Assembly: GCA_001598975.1 (NCBI GenBank)
Contig: BBXU01000605.1
Location: 1 to 21,679 of the forward strand
Direction of reading: 5' to 3'
From: Parachlorella kessleri
Taxonomy: Eukaryota > Chlorophyta > Trebouxiophyceae > Chlorellales > Chlorellaceae
Length of the DNA: 21,679 bases
This document shows positions 1 to 10,097 of the stretch, one piece after another (position 1 is the stretch's first letter; every line of letters begins with the position of its first letter). The translations under genes were made by a program, and so were the position numbers. The notes under the pieces are model-generated. The model had not been told where the DNA came from. It saw only the letters and a list, made by a program, of their open reading frames with translations, and ran no database searches.

Positions 1-4
1 CGAG

Positions 5-52
5 GTGTGTGTGTGTGTGTGTGTGGTGGTGGTGGTGGTGGGGGGGGGGGGG
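5..52. repeat. Compound microsatellite (GT)n-(GGT)n-(G)n
   Basis: About ten GT units run directly into GGT units and then a G homopolymer. It lies in what must be an intron of the ABC transporter gene, because the first recognisable exon follows at 229. Such tracts are prone to length error in assemblies. Confidence 0.95.
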
Positions 53-228
53 CGGCTGCTGGGTGGTCCTGTGTTAATTTCAGCAGGACTTCATGGTGGC
101 ATGTAAGAGTAGAAACCACTCAGGGTCTGCCGTATATGCTTTATGAAGCATGCTGCAGGGCTTGTAGGGTCACCTGAATCCCCGGAAGTTTGCCTGCTGA
201 CTGCCTGCTGCCTCTCTCCCTGCTGCAG

Positions 229-722
229 GAGGCTGCCATTCTGGCGCTGGACGAGGCCACCGCCAATGTGGTAAGTACCTGGTTGTGGCACGGCGCACCA
301 GCCTGCGCGTCGCCCCTGGTTGCTCTGTGCTATATAAAGGTATGCTTGCGAGTATGGCCATGAGTTTGGGTCAGTAGGATGCCCGCCCTTTCCCTTGAGA
401 TTACATTGGCTTGTCCATGCTCTGTGCTCACAGAGCGTCTGCTACCCCCTCGCTTGTCTTGCAGGATCGCACCACTGACGCCCTGATCCAGCAGGCAGTG
501 CGCGACTGCAGCTCGGCTGGCGGCCGCCGCCGCACCCTGCTGGTTATTGCCCACCGCATCGACACCATCATGGACTGCGATCAGCTGCTGGTGCTGAACA
601 AGGGGCGGCTGGTGGAGAGCGGGGCGCCGGGGGAGTTGGTCCGTGGCGGCGGCGTGTTTGCACGGCTAGTCTCGGCAGCGCAGGATGCGGCACGGCGGCA
701 GGGTCATGCTTCGCAGCAATGA
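229..722 (+). CDS. ABC transporter, ABCC/MRP-like, C-terminal end of the second nucleotide-binding domain (partial)
   Basis: Two exons, 229-270 and 465-722, joined in phase 0 across an intron with GTAAGT donor and CAG acceptor. The first exon encodes the Walker B/D-loop segment ILALDEATANV. The second continues with DRTTDALIQ and carries the switch histidine in IAHRIDTIMDCD. The rest is the usual ABCC ending (LVLNKGRLVESGAP, then FARLV) and a short tail to TGA at 720-722. In the family this is the ATP-hydrolysing half-site of a full-length membrane exporter of conjugates or xenobiotics. The transmembrane domains, NBD1, Walker A and signature motif lie outside the window to the left, so substrate and membrane location cannot be judged. 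The family call is firm; the ABCC subfamily call rests on the ATANVD and HRxxTIMD wording. Confidence 0.9.
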
Positions 723-1816
723 GACAGCCACCTACGGGCGCTGGCTGCGCTGAGGTGCGGTTGGCAGTTGGGTGGAGGTCCGAAAGTGGTTACTGCGTAC
801 CGCAGCCCACACCATACTTGGTTATGCAGTTGTCGGCGGTGTTAAGTGCGCGATGGTCGCAGTCCTGGTACCCTTGGTTGCTGCACAGCATGGTTTTTGA
901 TTACGCCAGTCAAATTTCAGGCAGAGAGTGCGGCGCAGGATGAAGGCTCGCCATGTTTTGCTGCTGGCAGGTAGATGCCAGGATCAGACTTTGGTAATGC
1001 TGAGCATGGATGCTCGATGCTTTGTGTTATGGACAGATTTTGATGCCTTCTACGGCCCCCCAGAGGAGGGTGGTGTATTGGCATGGGTGGCAAGTAGTGC
1101 GAACAGGGTTTATGTTGTAATTGGCAGCAGGTAATGCAATCCACGGCTAAGTTGACTGAGGTTTGCCAGGGCGGTGTGCAATGAACGATATGAGATGGAA
1201 TTTCTGATGCTTCCTCCCTTCATGCATCCCCTTTTTTTTTACAGTCAGGGCGTTGTTGTGCTCAACCTTCAGTTCGCAGAAGACCCATTTCATTCAGTAC
1301 CCAGTGTGCGAGGCAGCAGTCAGGGATGTATTTGGAGTAGATAGTAGTCGCAATGAAGCCATTGCCAACCGTTGTTGATCCTTGAGGGGCTCGTGGACGA
1401 CGCCCTTGCCATGCTGCTGCCCTGTGACTTGTGCTGTGTAAACTCAACCCGCCGTGATGTCTTTGTTATCTTTGGTGTCTTGCTTCATGCACTCTCCCGC
1501 ATCCAACATTGTCCTCATGACATGTGCTTTGATATCCCAATTTGCCGAGTTCTATAACAGTTAGTGGTGGACCAAGCCGCGAAGGCTGCTGGGAGCGGGA
1601 TGACATGCTTGTCATTTAAGCACCCCCAGTCAAAGGCCAGATCCATAAGTCCCAGAATATGCTCGAGGAAGGGATGCAACCAGTACAAAAAACGTCATAT
1701 GCGGACTGCAACTGCGCCTGCAACCGTCTGATGTGTCAGAGACACAAAGTGCTCCATCAGTATTATTTGCAACAAAACTGGGCTGCCTTCAACACTTCCC
1801 GCAGAGGCAAGACTTT
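723..1816. other. Intergenic / 3' UTRs of two convergent genes, no gene seen
   Basis: This follows the ABC transporter stop and precedes (in + coordinates) the stop of the convergent DUF1992 gene. TGTAA motifs at 1116-1120 and 1437-1441 are candidate poly(A) signals for the + strand gene. A TTACA at 1239-1243 (TGTAA on the - strand) could serve the - strand gene. The small open frames here (at most 75 codons) show no domain or splice context that I recognise. Confidence 0.5.
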
Positions 1817-3640
1817 CTAGCCTCCCGCCTGCTGTTCAGCAGCCGCCCGGTCCACTTCCGTGGCCATGCTCAGCTGAGGATGCTGCTCCAGTGGCCAGTG
1901 TGCCCCATACGTCTCCTTATCCTGGCAGTGGTATTGAAGGGAGGGGGGTCAGCTGGCCAACATTACTTGCCCTCAATGGACTAACACATGATTTGCCCGG
2001 AGCCTTGGAAGAAGGCTGCACAAGCAACCCCATGAAGCGGGGGATACCCACCTCTCCAGCACAGCAGCGGCAAGAGCCGTGCACTAGCATACCTACAAAC
2101 GAGCACAGACGCAGACCACCCCTGAGAAAACCAACCTGCAAGACTGCCGAGTTGTACTGCTTGACAAGTCCATTGACCTCGTCTAGGGCAAGTTTCAGCC
2201 CTTCGTGCTGCCCTGCCCGCAAGTCCCGCAGGGTCCAGGCACCTTGACCAGGACCCGCTGCAGGCTGTTGTGAATCCGTTCTAGGGCTGCCTGAGCCTGC
2301 CGATACCAGTTGCAACAGCTGTGACCATAGGCTGCTGCTGGTGCTCCTCGCACTGTTGCTGGCTGCGCCACTATTGCTGCTGCCTAATGCGCTAACTGCT
2401 GCGGTTGTGCTGTCTTCAACTTCTAGTCCTTCTGAGGACTGCCCCACCGCAAGCACCGGTTGCGGCTTTTCTTGCTGCTTTGCTTTGGCCACCTCTGCTG
2501 CCACATGCCTCCTGAAAGCGGCCAGCTGGTACAGCAGAGCGTCACGACGGTCCACTGACTCTGGCCGCATATTCTGTGCTCCCATGGTGCGTCCCATGGC
2601 CTGGATCAGCGGGTCCACGCGGTAAAACTGTGCAGAGTGATCCTCTTGCGCTAGAGGCTTGCCTGCAGGGAGTAGTAGGCACCTGCCATGGTAAATCTTT
2701 GTGGGTTAGTGGCAAGCCAAGCTTGCCTAGGTATGAGCAGGCCGTGCCATTGGACTCTCATGCACAAAAAATAATCTTGCCTGTCGCCTGTATGATCACA
2801 GGCTTGCATACAGTCTCCTCGTCAGCTGTCTAAAGCAAGCTTTTCCACACAGGATACTCCATGCCTTCAGCGATGCCAGCTCTTTGTTGACCTACCTTTG
2901 CCTTTAAGGTTTTCAAGGGCCCCTGCCTTGATGCCTGCCCTTATCTGGTTCTCAGCCAGTGCTCCCAAGCCTGAGGGTGCTGCCATGAAGTACGCCTGTC
3001 CAGGAGGCAATAAGTGCAGCGTCAGCCGCCACACAAACTGGTACTGCCAAATGCTGGCCCGTGACAAAAGTTTCATCAGCGCCACCGTAGACGGTCTGGC
3101 TGAGCTAGAAGAAATGTGCCTGCTCAAGCTGCCTCCACACCTGCATCTCTTCATCATAGTCAGCTGCCAGCCGGCTGGGAGGTGAAGCATCTGCAGCAGG
3201 CGATACGGTTTGGCCATCTTGCTGGCGCCCCTGCTGCTCCCTGCAGACAGGGAACGTCAGGCGCCTATGTTGTGAACGTGGGGGTGGTAAGTTCTTCCAA
3301 GGCCACAAACTCTGACGCTGCTTTGGACGTAATCCCACTGGGGACAGGCTGTAGTTGCTGCAAAATTATATGAGATTGTGCCCCACTCCCAGGGAACCAG
3401 CAACCCGCTCCTACTTGTATCGCCTGGCTTTATTTAGGCTGGCCTCTGTCTCTAAGGGGCTGCCGGCGCTTAATAACCTGCGCCAAAGTTTTCCTTCTTG
3501 GTTGTCGATTTGTTTAGTTGTTACTCAGACGTGTGGAAACGAAGCAAACCCCCCGCACTTTACCTGCTGCCCTCTCCCAACAAGTCCAGCTGAACCCGGG
3601 CCCCTGCGCGCGTCCACACTTGCCAGGTTCGTTGATACAT
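1817..3640 (-). CDS. DUF1992 / DnaJC28-conserved-domain protein, five exons
   Basis: Inferred exons on the - strand: 3640-3564, 3357-3141, 2995-2896, 2662-2136, 1921-1817 (TAG). All junctions are GT-AG, phases 2, 0, 1, 0 match, and the total is 1026 nt (341 aa). Residues 111-135 read LAENQIRAGIKAG, then ENLKGKGKPL, followed by FYRVDP (144-149). This is the hallmark of the DUF1992 domain shared with DNAJC28. A Ser/Gly/Ala-rich low-complexity insert follows, then a conserved-looking VNGLVKQYN. The last exon opens DKETYGAHWPLEQ. No J domain or HPD motif is visible upstream, so this is not a full DnaJ co-chaperone. The family's molecular role is poorly known. The N-terminus is Arg/Trp-rich and could be an organelle presequence. 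The first exon is the weakest part; further 5' exons are possible (a splice-flanked 42-nt segment sits at 3896-3937). Confidence 0.72.
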
Positions 3641-4282
3641 ATTGCTGGGTTGTATAAGATCGGTCTTGGAGGGTGTGCGGCCTCTTTGGGCTCCCAAAAG
3701 TTTGACGTCATGATTGAGTATTCATGACACACAGAGGTGCTTGGCAAAAAGTTGCTTATGGTGCTCTGCGTCTGTCTTTTTATGCCTCTACAGACCTATG
3801 TTTCGTACAGCTGCCGTGAGGTGGTCGCTGCCTGGGAGAGTTGCGCTTCCATCTCGGACGACCAGACGAGTGCCGCAGTCAGGGCAGGAACTCACTTGGC
3901 GGGTACCACAGCTGCGTATTCCAAGAGCTCCGATGCTCTGCAAGTCAGTTGGGGGGGTGTCGTCCTCACCCATGACTGCAGACCCAACCCTGAAGGACAG
4001 CTGGGTTGTCTTGGCGCATACAGGTGTGGGATGCCTGTTGCAATCTGTGGCTGGCTGACCTATATATGCCATGCGCTTTGTATGTGGGAGAAAGATGGGC
4101 TAGTTGCGCTTTTGTCGGCAGCATTCAGCTAGATGAAAAACAATGCCAGCGTCAAAGTCTCCAAAGTCAATTCTGCAAAAAGACCTTAGAAGCATGTTGC
4201 TCCCCTGCATTTTAGTGAGCCAAGAGTGAGAGCCAAGGTCGCGAGCCACGCTTTGTGACCGCACATCATTGCTGTCAACAGG
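3641..4282. promoter_or_regulatory. Divergent intergenic region between the DUF1992 gene (-) and the GhrA-like gene (+)
   Basis: 642 bp lie between the two inferred start codons, so both promoters should be here if the starts are right. A TATATAT string at 4061-4067 is the only TATA-like element, about 215 bp before the + start. Several overlapping open frames (for example 3737-4132, +) have no recognisable domain. On the - strand, 3937-3896 is bounded by a TTGCAG acceptor and a GTGAGT donor and could be an extra upstream exon of the DUF1992 gene. I see no definite gene. Confidence 0.35.
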
Positions 4283-6018
4283 ATGAAGTCGCTATGGTTG
4301 TTGAGTGTTGCAGGTCAAAGCAGCCGCTTGGAATGGGCCAAGGCTTTACGGGCCACTGGCCTGCATGTGCACGTCTTCCCAGAGGACGGGCTTCCAGAGC
4401 CAGACCAACGGATTGAGTTCGCTATTGTGTGGGGCAGCCACCCGGACGTATGGCGACAAGTGAGGCGACCGCCTGTGTCCTGCTTTTAGTGTGCCGAGCC
4501 AATCTTGTCAAGATGGGTCAGCAACACCTGGGCTGTCAAACTAATGACTCCAGGGGCTGGGCTTTGCCCTAGTCAAGCTGTCAGATGGAGTGCCCTAGTA
4601 TTGGGGCCCTGGCTACATGTGAAAAAACGTATTCCTCTTTGCTTGCAGTGCCCTCGCCTCCAAGCTATCCAAGTCCTTGGAGCAGGGGTAGACAGTCTGC
4701 TTTCTGATTCTAGCGTCCCTAGGAACATACCGCTTTTAAGAGTCATTGATCCGCTTATGGCAGAACGAATGGCTACATGGATCATGTGGGGCGTCATCAA
4801 TGCACAGGTGCGTGCAAGGGGAGTTGTTCTTATGAGGTGGGGACTGGGTAAAGGCAGGCCAGTGTATCCCTAATGGTTGAAGATTGCACCTGTATCTAGT
4901 TCTTAGGGTTGGAGTGCTTGGTTCGTTGCGTTGCGAAGATGGGTGGGCATGGCACAATGTGTGATGATTGCCGGCAATTAGTAGGCTGCCTGGCCCATTA
5001 TTTGGCTGCAGCGCAAATGCGATGACTACTGGCGTGCGCAACAAGAGCGTCGATGGGCCAAGGACGTAGAAAACTATCGCAGCGTGGACAATTCTGAGCT
5101 GCGAGTCGGCATCATGGGCTTAGGTGCGTTGAAGTCCAGGCTAATTCGATATGTTTGAGCTCATCTTAACCACTGTCAAGGCCCGCTGCTGAGCTGATTG
5201 CCAAGAGCTCTATATGCCTTTGTCTATTAACCCATGCCTTGTCCAATATAACAGCTCCAAGTCCATGCCACCGGTGGTGCTAGGGAGCGTTGCCACTTGT
5301 CGCCTTCTTCACTTTGCAGGTGTTATGGGGGGTGCAGCTGCTGACCTGCTGTCAGAAGCGGGTTATCAAGTGGCCTGCTGGACACGCACACCACATGACC
5401 GAGATGGCATCACGTGCTTCCACGGCATGACAGAGCTGCAGCAGTTTGTTGGCACAACGGATGTGCTTGTGTGCTTGCTGCCCCTCACGTCCAGCACACG
5501 GGGCCTCATTAATGCGGAGCTGCTCGGTTGGCTGCCCAAGGGGGCCACCCTAATTAATGCAGCTCGCGGTGGACACGTGATAGAGGGGGACCTCCTAGCC
5601 GCATTGGATGCAGGCCAGGTGCGGACTGTGCTGCCTAGCTAAGGGGGGAGCTAAGCACTGGGTTGAGGTCTTTATGGGTGTTGCTGTGTACTTCAGTGTG
5701 TGGTTGCAAGTCTGTGCATGCTTTATATTCGACCTGCTTATGTTTATACAAGGTATCCAGTAAAGAAATGATTGGGTAAAACATATATTATTCCTGTACC
5801 TGCAGTTGAGCGGGGCCATTTTGGATGTATTTGAGACCGAGCCCCTCCCTAGCGAGTCTCAACTTTGGGCACATCCAAGGGTGCGGATTTTCCCCCATGT
5901 TTCCTCTATGACAAATATAGAGACAGCGGTGGAGCAGATCCTGCACAATCGCCAGTGCATTCTTACAAGTAGCACCGTCCCTCGTGATCTGGTGGTGGAC
6001 TGGTTGGACGAATATTGA
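4283..6018 (+). CDS. D-2-hydroxyacid dehydrogenase, glyoxylate/hydroxypyruvate reductase A-like, five exons
   Basis: Exons 4283-4459, 4649-4807, 5012-5123, 5320-5618 and 5806-6018 join with matching phases (0, 0, 1, 0). They give 319 aa, close to the roughly 312 aa of bacterial GhrA. The enzyme reduces glyoxylate or hydroxypyruvate with NAD(P)H. Visible landmarks are the dinucleotide-binding GLGVMG (148-153, split by intron 3), the conserved [13 protein letters not shown], and catalytic Arg232 in INAARGG. Glu261 lies in DVFETEPLP and His280 in FPHVS, so the Arg-Glu-His relay is complete. The N-terminal half has the GhrA-style pattern ([36 protein letters not shown]) rather than that of the longer PGDH or formate dehydrogenase types. 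No targeting peptide is obvious with the start at 4283. A CAG directly precedes this ATG, so a short upstream exon cannot be excluded. The reductase family is firm; the exact substrate is inferred. Confidence 0.92.
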
Positions 6019-6400
6019 TGTTTTTCGTAAAGAAGTTCTTTGGTGGTTTTGCTAAAAGGTGCATGCTCCTCCTGTATGTAGGATGCCAGTCTTTTTTGAC
6101 TCATATTAGGTTACATGTACGTGTATCGGTTTTGTGTAGCTATCATGGCAACGGGTAGCAGATAAGTAAGTATATCGGGAGTGCCTCCCTTAGAAAAGTT
6201 GATACCACTTAACGAATATCTCTAGCCTCCCATTTTGGCTATGTGTTCCGGAAGTTGAGTGGCATGGCACAAGGCGTTCCCTTCCGCGGTGATACCCCAT
6301 GATGGGTTGGTCTTGTGGATGCACCCACCAACGAATAATTTATGCCTTCCACCTGGATTGCACTCACCCATGCCCCAGCATATACCTTGTTGCACCATAG
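6019..6400. other. 3' flank of the GhrA-like gene, no gene seen
   Basis: The stretch is AT-richer than its neighbours and has only short open frames without domains. It presumably holds the 3' UTR of the reductase gene. No TGTAA was found close to the stop codon. Confidence 0.4.
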
Positions 6401-6783
6401 CGTGCAGCCAGCCATGACCAGTCCGACCTAGCTGCGACCCAACCAAAAAACAGGGTTGCGGCTAGACTTGCACCCAACAATGATTAGCTCGAACCTTCCT
6501 TGGCTTCGACCTAATTTGACCCACCATTGCCCTAGCTAAAATATGATTTGCCACCACCAATGGCCCAATAATGACCGAGCTGCGACCTGGTAGGCACCTA
6601 AGATGACTCCTGCTCTGACCTGACTTGCACCTAGCTAAATCTAGTGGAAACTTGGTTAACTTGCACCTATCGACGTCCCGGCTACACCTAGCTGCAACCT
6701 TGCGTGCACCTAGCCTTGACCCATGGGTCGTGGCCCATGGCCAGGTGCGATACGTCTAGATCTTGCACTCAGCTAAGGCCTAG
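6400..6783. repeat. Degenerate short-period repeat around ACCTAGCTGCGACC
   Basis: Variants of TTGCACCTAGCT and GCTGCGACC recur at irregular 10-20 bp spacing, for example near 6428, 6580, 6623, 6690 and 6705. The tract ends beside a perfect 12-bp palindrome GACCCATGGGTC (6718-6729). It abuts the 5' end of the LINE reading frame. It may be that element's 5' UTR or an old minisatellite. Confidence 0.5.
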
Positions 6784-7991
6784 GTCAGCAAGCGGCTCGC
6801 TACACCACAAACTTTGCAGCGCCTCACTCCAGAGAGCCTGCACGGTTATGTGGCCCATATACGCCTGGCCCCTTCCACAGGACGTGCGCTGGAGGTTGTT
6901 GGAGCGTACCTGCCAGGAAACGATAAACTCAAGAGCAATCAAATCTACGAGTACATCACTGCAGTAGCAGCACGCTGCAAGGCGGAGGGGATAACCCTAC
7001 TCGTGGGGGGAGACTTCAACGCAAGCCTCTTCCCCACGGACAGGTCCAGTGGCGTGACTCGTAACACAGACAAAAAGTATCGCACCTTCGTGGGCCAGAC
7101 AAACCTCTGTCCCCTTACCGGCTGGGAAGCAGACGTGGAGAAGCCAAGGGGACACACGTACTGGCAGAGAGGTGCCTCCCACGGCGCAGCCAGAGGCGCC
7201 AGCAGTCGAATTGATGACTTACTGGTGTGCCTTGACACTCTCCCGGTCACGGTGGAGAAGCAGAGCTGGCAGCCCTGCACACATAGCATCTTTATAGATG
7301 GCGACGGTGGGGATCATGACTCGCTACTGGTTGAAGTCCCTCACCAGCAGCTGGGATACGTCCCCCCACCTCCTCGGCACACCAACCATGCACCCAAGCC
7401 GCGCCGGAGGCTTACGCCTACTGACGCAGAGAAGGACAAGCTTAGGGCAACGCTGCAGACAAACGCTGCCCTCACCCGGTTAACCGGCACCTTCCGGGAC
7501 AGTAGCTTCCAGTGGAAGCATGCAAGCGAGCAGGCGCTGGCCCACACCCTAACCACCATGCACACCGAGGAACACTACCCGCAGACATTGACAGCTGCCC
7601 TAGAAGCCCACCAAGTCTGTAACACGCAGCTCCCCGGGGTCACATGCTTACAAGGCGGAGCGCGAGCGCCAGGTCAGGTCGGACCCGGCCAGATCATGTC
7701 GGACCCCGAAACAGGGGAACAGGCAAGCTTTATACCAAAAGCATGCCTAGGGGACAACGTTGGAGGGAAAGACAGTCACATGCCTAGGGACACATGTCTA
7801 GGCACGGGCAACACATGGTTCGAGGCAAGTCTAGGACACAAACTTAGGCACAAGCCAAGTCACATGAGACACACAAATACTGACTAAACATCACTAAAGA
7901 GCGCGCTGCCAAGGCGCAGGCGCGTGGCGTGTTACAAAGTCCCCCAGGATGCCGCTGACTGCCTGGCTACACACCTGCAGGCCTGCCTATC
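6784..7991 (+). pseudogene. Non-LTR retrotransposon (LINE), APE-type endonuclease portion, 5'-truncated, 5' half of a split element
   Basis: An open frame begins right after an in-frame TAG near 6781. It carries the exonuclease-endonuclease-phosphatase fold motifs: VVGAYLPG, VGGDFNAS, SSRIDDLLVC and GDGGDHDSLLVEV. These match the GDFN, SxID and DH motifs of APE endonucleases that nick target DNA for target-primed reverse transcription. The first strand of the domain and any ORF1 are missing, so the copy is 5'-truncated. The frame stays open through a repetitive linker (about 7650-7880) to a TAA at 7885-7887. It then continues in the same frame to 7991, where the chromovirus begins. Its continuation is 15333-16552. 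Confidence 0.85.
7987..7991. repeat. Target-site duplication, left copy (CTATC)
   Basis: CTATC directly precedes the 5' LTR and is repeated exactly at 15333-15337 after the 3' LTR. Five bp is the usual length for Ty3/gypsy integrases. Confidence 0.93.
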
Positions 7992-8135
7992 TGTAGCAGG
8001 AGATGCTACTTAGCGCCCGTGCTATGCATGATATGCTGAGTAGACGTGCGTAGGTCGTCTTATGCTGACGACTGATAAACATAGAAAATCTTTCCTTGTA
8101 ACAACTTCCAAGATACTCCGTATCTCACGTCTACA
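7992..8135 (+). repeat. 5' long terminal repeat
   Basis: 144 bp, TGTAG...CTACA, matching the 3' LTR at 15189-15332 apart from two substitutions. It contains TGTAA at 8097-8101, the green-algal poly(A) signal, 39 bp before its end. Confidence 0.95.
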
Positions 8136-8648
8136 TCTGGTTTCAGCTGCTAGTTTATCGCTTCCCTGAGCCGCAGCTCCTCGGAGCCATGTCGGCTTAG
8201 ATGCCTCTGGGTGCAGCCTAGAGAGGACGAGGTAAGCTAGTCCGGCAACGTAGATAGTTAGTTAGTGTAGATAGCAGTAGCTTCCTTCGCGGAACTTGTC
8301 CGTGAAGATGCCCTCGTTAAGTGAGGATGCCCTCGTTCCTTGAGGAATTTAACCTCGAGTCGTGGAAGCCTCGTAGTAGTGTGGCCTAACGCCTCCGTGG
8401 CGTGCCGCTGCAAAGCGATGTGGCCCATGCTACTGGTGCTGTATGTCCGGTCTCGCATTCGTGCTTGAGACCTGGACCGGTACCGAACGAGTGTGTAATT
8501 GCTCCTCTCAGCCCTGTTAGAGAGCAATTGCTGGATGTCCGCAAGGCACTGTGGCTCCCTTGTGGTGAGCCTGAGCCTGTGTAATGCCTAGCAACGCCTT
8601 GCTCCCTAAGGCTCTACCTGACACAGCGGTGTCTCGCTGCGCGTAGGT
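8136..8648 (+). other. Chromovirus 5' leader
   Basis: About 510 bp of untranslated leader between the 5' LTR and the first credible start codon at 8649. It contains a short direct repeat of GATGCCCTCGTT near 8308 and 8328. Open frames here are at most 89 codons and lack recognisable domains. Confidence 0.55.
8138..8150 (+). other. Primer binding site (candidate)
   Basis: TGGTTTCAGCTGC starts 2 bp after the LTR. It resembles the TGGTATCAG complement of initiator tRNA-Met used by many plant and algal gypsy elements, with one mismatch in the first nine bases. The tRNA identity is inferred. Confidence 0.6.
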
Positions 8649-9095
8649 ATGGACGCTCCCATAAGCAAGTGGCGTCCGGAGCCTGACTCGTCAGATAATG
8701 AGCTGCCTAGCCGCAGGACTCTGCCTGAGCCTGAGGCTACGTGCGAGGCTGAGGAACCTGCAGAACCTGGTGAGTACGATTACTCCCCTTACCAGGCTCT
8801 TGAAGCATGAAACCTGGCACGGCTTGTGCAGCCTGCCTGCTGACTATTGAACTGTCAGAGGTTGGCCTCTCCCCTGCTCGCAGATGCGACGCGCAGGAGG
8901 TAGCACAAACCCATTTTGTGCAAGTAACTAATGTATGCTGCATTCCTGCCATGTGCAGAGCAGCAGGCTTTGCCCCCTGACGAGGCGGTAGCAGCGTCAG
9001 CTGCTTGCCCCTCGGCTAAGCCTAAGCGTTGCCGTAAGCGCCGGCGCAAGGGCCATGGTGGCACCCCTGATGGCAACCTGGCTGGTGATGATTAG
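8649..9095 (+). CDS. Chromovirus pre-Gag reading frame, spliced N-terminal part (basic, 85 aa)
   Basis: Exon 8649-8769 and exon 8959-9095 join in phase 1 across a 189-nt intron. The intron has a GTGAGT donor, a pyrimidine-containing GTGCAG acceptor and a branch-like CTAAT about 30 nt upstream. The first exon is acidic and Pro/Glu-rich (LPEPEATCEAEEPAEP); the second holds the basic, NLS-like KPKRCRKRRRKG and ends GNLAGDD with TAG at 9093-9095. I recognise no family. The frame stays open after this TAG into the coiled-coil frame 9096-9977, so the two may form one protein by readthrough, or the TAG may be a lesion. A start before Gag and an intron inside an LTR element are both unusual. The product's role is unknown. 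Confidence 0.55.
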
Positions 9096-9977
9096 CGCAC
9101 GGTGTGCCATACAGCCGACTCAAAGCAGGCCTCAGACCCTTGGGACCTGTCGGCTGTGGATCCCAGCAAGCATGGCCAGTCCCGCCAGCGAGAGCGTCAA
9201 CGCTTACGTTGTGCCTTGTGGCGTGACCAAGCTGCTGAGCGCAGAGCTGAGCAGGTAAGGCTCAAGCAGGCGCGTGAGGCGTCTCTTGATGCTCAGCTGC
9301 AACGTGCCATTTCCTCTCTTGAGCGTCGTGATGAGCAGCTTGAGAGGATGGGGGAAAGCATGCAGAACCAGCGTGGGCAAGCTGCAGAGCAGCGTGCTAA
9401 GCGCAGGCTGTCTGGAATTGAGCAGCAGTTGGCGCAGCGTGAAATTGATGCAGCACGGATTGCTGCCCAAAACAGACCGCTGCCTCCGTGGCTGCAGGAG
9501 GAACGAGCTTCCCTGCAGCACAGGAGAGACCAGTTGCTGTTGCAGCAGCGTTTGCGTGAGCTGGACCAGGAGGTGAAGGAGGAGGTGGACTGCCTAGCGG
9601 CATACCCTCCGACGCCTACCAAAGACCCAGCTGACCAGTCGCCGCTGCCTCCTAGGCAAGTTCAGTTGGGTGAGTTTGGCCAGCCGCAGGTTGGGTTTTG
9701 GGCGCAACCGCCGCCTGAGCCTGATACGGCTGACAACCCCAACGAGCCAGCAGCAATGGAGCTGTCAGCGGGCTCCCCTGTAGCTCCGCCCCCACAGCAG
9801 CCCATGTTGCAGGCAGCGCCTTGTGTGGTGCCTCCGCCTATGCAGCCTGGCATGTGCATGCCTCCCATGCAGATGCCCTGGGGTATGCCTGCCTATGGCA
9901 TGCCTCCTTTTGTGCCAATGTATCCTTGGTACTTCCCTTCGCAGATGCCTCCCTTCTGGCAGCAGGCGCCGATGTAA
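9096..9977 (+). CDS. Chromovirus pre-Gag reading frame, coiled-coil and Pro/Met-rich part
   Basis: 293 sense codons follow the TAG at 9093-9095 in the same frame, up to TAA at 9975-9977. No ATG lies near the beginning (the first in-frame one is near 9349), so the segment is probably expressed by readthrough or was once joined to 8649-9095. The first two thirds are rich in Arg, Glu, Gln, Ala and Leu with heptad-like spacing (SLERRDEQLERMGESMQ, EIDAARIAA), typical of a coiled coil. The last third is Pro/Met/Tyr-rich (PPMQPGMCMPPMQMPWG) and looks disordered. I see no zinc knuckle or enzymatic motif. It could be a second structural protein or a split Gag. It precedes the canonical Gag by about 120 bp. 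Confidence 0.6.
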   Translation, partial: RTVCHTADSKQASDPWDLSAVDPSKHGQSRQRERQRLRCALWRDQAAERRAEQVRLKQAREASLDAQLQRAISSLERRDEQLERMGESMQNQRGQAAEQRAKRRLSGIEQQLAQREIDAARIAAQNRPLPPWLQEERASLQHRRDQLLLQQRLRELDQEVKEEVDCLAAYPPTPTKDPADQSPLPPRQVQLGEFGQPQVGFWAQPPPEPDTADNPNEPAAMELSAGSPVAPPPQQPMLQAAPCVVPPPMQPGMCMPPMQMPWGMPAYGMPPFVPMYPWYFPSQMPPFWQQAPM

Positions 9978-10097
9978 CTTCCGGCGCCAGCGCCCTGGCA
10001 TTCTGTGAAGATGCTTGTTTGCTAGCTGGACATGCAAACTTAGTCTCTCTGAGCTGGCCCCTCATGTAATTGCTGACATATCTTAACATTGTTAGCC

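Noticed and set aside
1917..2618. 233-codon - strand frame taken as a complete gene
   Set aside because: Its ends run into introns: a GTTGGT donor follows Gln at 2136, and the family motif continues upstream only after splicing.
3258..3294. 37-nt intron near the 5' end of the DUF1992 gene
   Set aside because: It is too short, and a continuous exon from 3357 in matching phase makes it unnecessary.
3737..4132. 131-codon + strand frame between the DUF1992 and GhrA-like genes
   Set aside because: All frames are fairly open here and none shows a domain. The hydrophobic start could mimic a signal peptide but has no support.
5366..5548. - strand frame opposite the reductase exon
   Set aside because: It is a shadow of a well-supported coding exon.
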